From assembly GCA_022794295.1 (NCBI GenBank), contig JAAWEO010000106.1, positions 1 through 7,157 of the forward strand: a DNA stretch of 7,157 nucleotides. Direction: 5' to 3'. This document shows, piece after piece, positions 6,296 to 7,157 of the stretch. Numbering within the stretch: the first letter of the stretch is position 1; each line of letters begins with the position of its first letter. The notes beneath the pieces are model-generated. The model saw only the letters and a list, made by a program, of their open reading frames with translations, was not told the origin of the DNA and did no database searches. Origin of the DNA: Angelakisella sp. (GTDB lineage Bacteria; Bacillota; Clostridia; Oscillospirales; Ruminococcaceae). A program made the translations under genes and the position numbers.

Positions 6296-7033
6296 ATGAG
6301 AAAAAAAGTCCAGCTCTGGCAGCTGGCCCTGGTGCTTTGCATCCTGGGCTTTTTCTTTGCCGGGGGAAAGGCTGCGGAAGGGGTCCTCCGGACCCGGCGG
6401 GAACGGGAGGCGGGCCTTGCCCTGGCCCAGCAGGTACAGGAGCATTCCACTGGGGAGAAATACGCCCCCAGCGGCCTTCTCATGAAATACGACGCCCTTT
6501 ACCGCCAGAATCAGGACCTGGCGGGCTGGCTTTCCATCCCGGGCACCGCCACAGACTGCCCGGTGATGAATACCCCCGACGACCCGGAGAAGTACCTGCG
6601 CATGGCCTTTGACGGAAGCTATGCCATCAGCGGCAGTCTTTTTATAGGGGAAGGCTGTACCCCCGACGGAAGCAATGTCATCCTTTTTGGTCACAACATG
6701 AAAAACGGCACCATGCTGGGTACGCTGCCCCGGTACACCCGGGAGGACTACGCCAAGGAACACCCGGTTTTTCACCTGGACACCCTGACCCAAGAACGGG
6801 AGTACCAGGTGATCGCCGCTTTTTTCTGTACAGCGGGGGAAAAGTTTCCTTATGGCTATACCGACCTGACCCAGCCGGAGGTGTTCGAAGAATTTTTGGA
6901 CCAGGCAGAAAAGCGCGCCCTTTGGTCCATGCCCCGCCGCCCGCAGCCCGGGACACGGCTGGCCACCCTCTCCACCTGCAGCTACCAGGGGGAGGAAGGA
7001 CGCTTTGTGGTCATCGGGGCAGAGGCAGGGTAA
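6296..7033 (+). CDS. class B sortase
   Basis: This 245-residue membrane-bound cysteine transpeptidase probably cleaves the NPRTG signal of the upstream adhesin and joins it to the wall or to another subunit. A membrane anchor spans about residues 7-23 after a basic MRKK start, and the catalytic domain begins near residue 60. Class B landmarks are present in order: NQDLAGWLSIPGT (72-84), FDGSY, GSLF, the catalytic His in FGHNMKNG (H133), the nucleophile in LSTCSY (C228) and the Arg in GRFVV (R236). The length is normal for SrtB-type enzymes and all three catalytic residues are intact. It lies 58 bases after the adhesin gene on the same strand, behind a hairpin. I cannot tell wall-anchoring (SrtB-like) from pilus-polymerising activity, so no symbol is given. 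Confidence 0.93.
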   Translation: MRKKVQLWQLALVLCILGFFFAGGKAAEGVLRTRREREAGLALAQQVQEHSTGEKYAPSGLLMKYDALYRQNQDLAGWLSIPGTATDCPVMNTPDDPEKYLRMAFDGSYAISGSLFIGEGCTPDGSNVILFGHNMKNGTMLGTLPRYTREDYAKEHPVFHLDTLTQEREYQVIAAFFCTAGEKFPYGYTDLTQPEVFEEFLDQAEKRALWSMPRRPQPGTRLATLSTCSYQGEEGRFVVIGAEAG

Positions 7034-7063
7034 CACCGGGAACATCCTGCCCCCGCAAGGGAG

Positions 7064-7092
7064 TGGACAAAAGGCAAAGATTAAGGTAAAAT
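7064..7092 (+). promoter_or_regulatory. candidate promoter after the sortase gene
   Basis: TGGACA (7064-7069) and TAAAAT (7087-7092) have exactly 17 bases between them, each matching the consensus at five of six positions. It lies in the purine-rich gap after the sortase stop and faces the next plus-strand frame. Transcription would begin at about 7099. No clear terminator is seen between the sortase stop and this site. Confidence 0.4.
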
Positions 7093-7098
7093 AGAAAT

Positions 7099-7157
7099 AT
7101 GAGAAGAAGCAAAATAGAAGCAGGAAAACAATGCCCAAAATGCGGAAAAGTAGAAAA
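7099..7157 (+). CDS. 5' end of a possible zinc-ribbon protein (partial)
   Basis: The frame starts at the ATG at 7099, has an in-frame stop just upstream (7087-7089), and reads MRRSKIEAGKQCPKCGKVE before the window ends. The CPKCG knuckle is typical of small zinc ribbons. The ribosome binding site is poor (AAGG, 7083-7086, 12 bases away), and the candidate promoter would start the message at the ATG itself. An alternative start at 7131, in another frame, has a better-spaced AGGA and reads MPKMRKSRK. The stretch is A-rich and unlike the GC-rich genes before it, so both readings stay uncertain. Confidence 0.3.
   Translation, partial: MRRSKIEAGKQCPKCGKVE

Noticed and set aside
4702..6483. Long minus-strand open frame (593 residues)
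   Set aside because: It is a mirror of the GC-rich stalk domains; its apparent repeats simply reflect the Cna-B duplication on the plus strand.
6137..7138. Minus-strand frame with a hydrophobic start (333 residues)
   Set aside because: The Phe/Leu/Tyr-rich start is the complement of the purine-rich 3' stretch, and the rest is antisense to the clearly recognised sortase.

Overview
The window looks like an accessory surface-protein locus of a GC-rich, Gram-positive gut-type Firmicute (class Clostridia; an Oscillospiraceae-like organism is my best guess). The basis is a cell-wall sorting signal, SpaA/Cna-B isopeptide domains, a fibro-slime signature, a class B sortase, and high GC at third codon positions with Gram-positive ribosome binding sites. 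No genus can be assigned from the sequence alone.

Layout. Bases 1-100 are a junction region. A minus-strand reading frame, of which only 10 codons are visible, has a good ribosome binding site and leaves the window at base 1; it may be the start of an insertion-sequence transposase. On the plus strand, 72-863 encodes a tyrosine-recombinase-like protein with an intact N-terminal SAM-like domain but a degenerate catalytic C-terminus. After 28 bases comes the main gene, 892-6237. It encodes a 1781-residue secreted, wall-anchored adhesin or pilin-like protein: signal peptide, Ig-like N-terminal module, fibro-slime region, SpaA-type domain, a module of about 270 residues that I do not recognise, a second SpaA-type domain, three Cna-B-like stalk domains, an acidic/proline linker, an NPRTG sorting signal, a membrane helix and a basic tail. 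A strong hairpin separates it from a class B sortase gene (6296-7033), which is the likely anchoring enzyme. The last 120 bases are A- and purine-rich, with a possible promoter and the start of a possible zinc-ribbon protein.

How the genes fit together. The three plus-strand genes are closely spaced and probably co-transcribed. The adhesin is exported, its Cna-B/SpaA domains probably form internal isopeptide bonds, and the sortase probably cleaves at NPRTG. The recombinase-like protein does not look catalytic; its constant-looking position ahead of the adhesin start suggests either a regulatory DNA-binding role or a decaying remnant.

The most notable unexplained signals are: an AT-rich patch inside the GC-rich adhesin gene (about 1555-2015), with a perfect 13-bp-arm inverted repeat inside it; the degenerate recombinase; the sign of an insertion junction at its 5' end with a possible hybrid promoter; and a recent-looking duplication of stalk domains. 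I found no CRISPR array, rRNA or tRNA.
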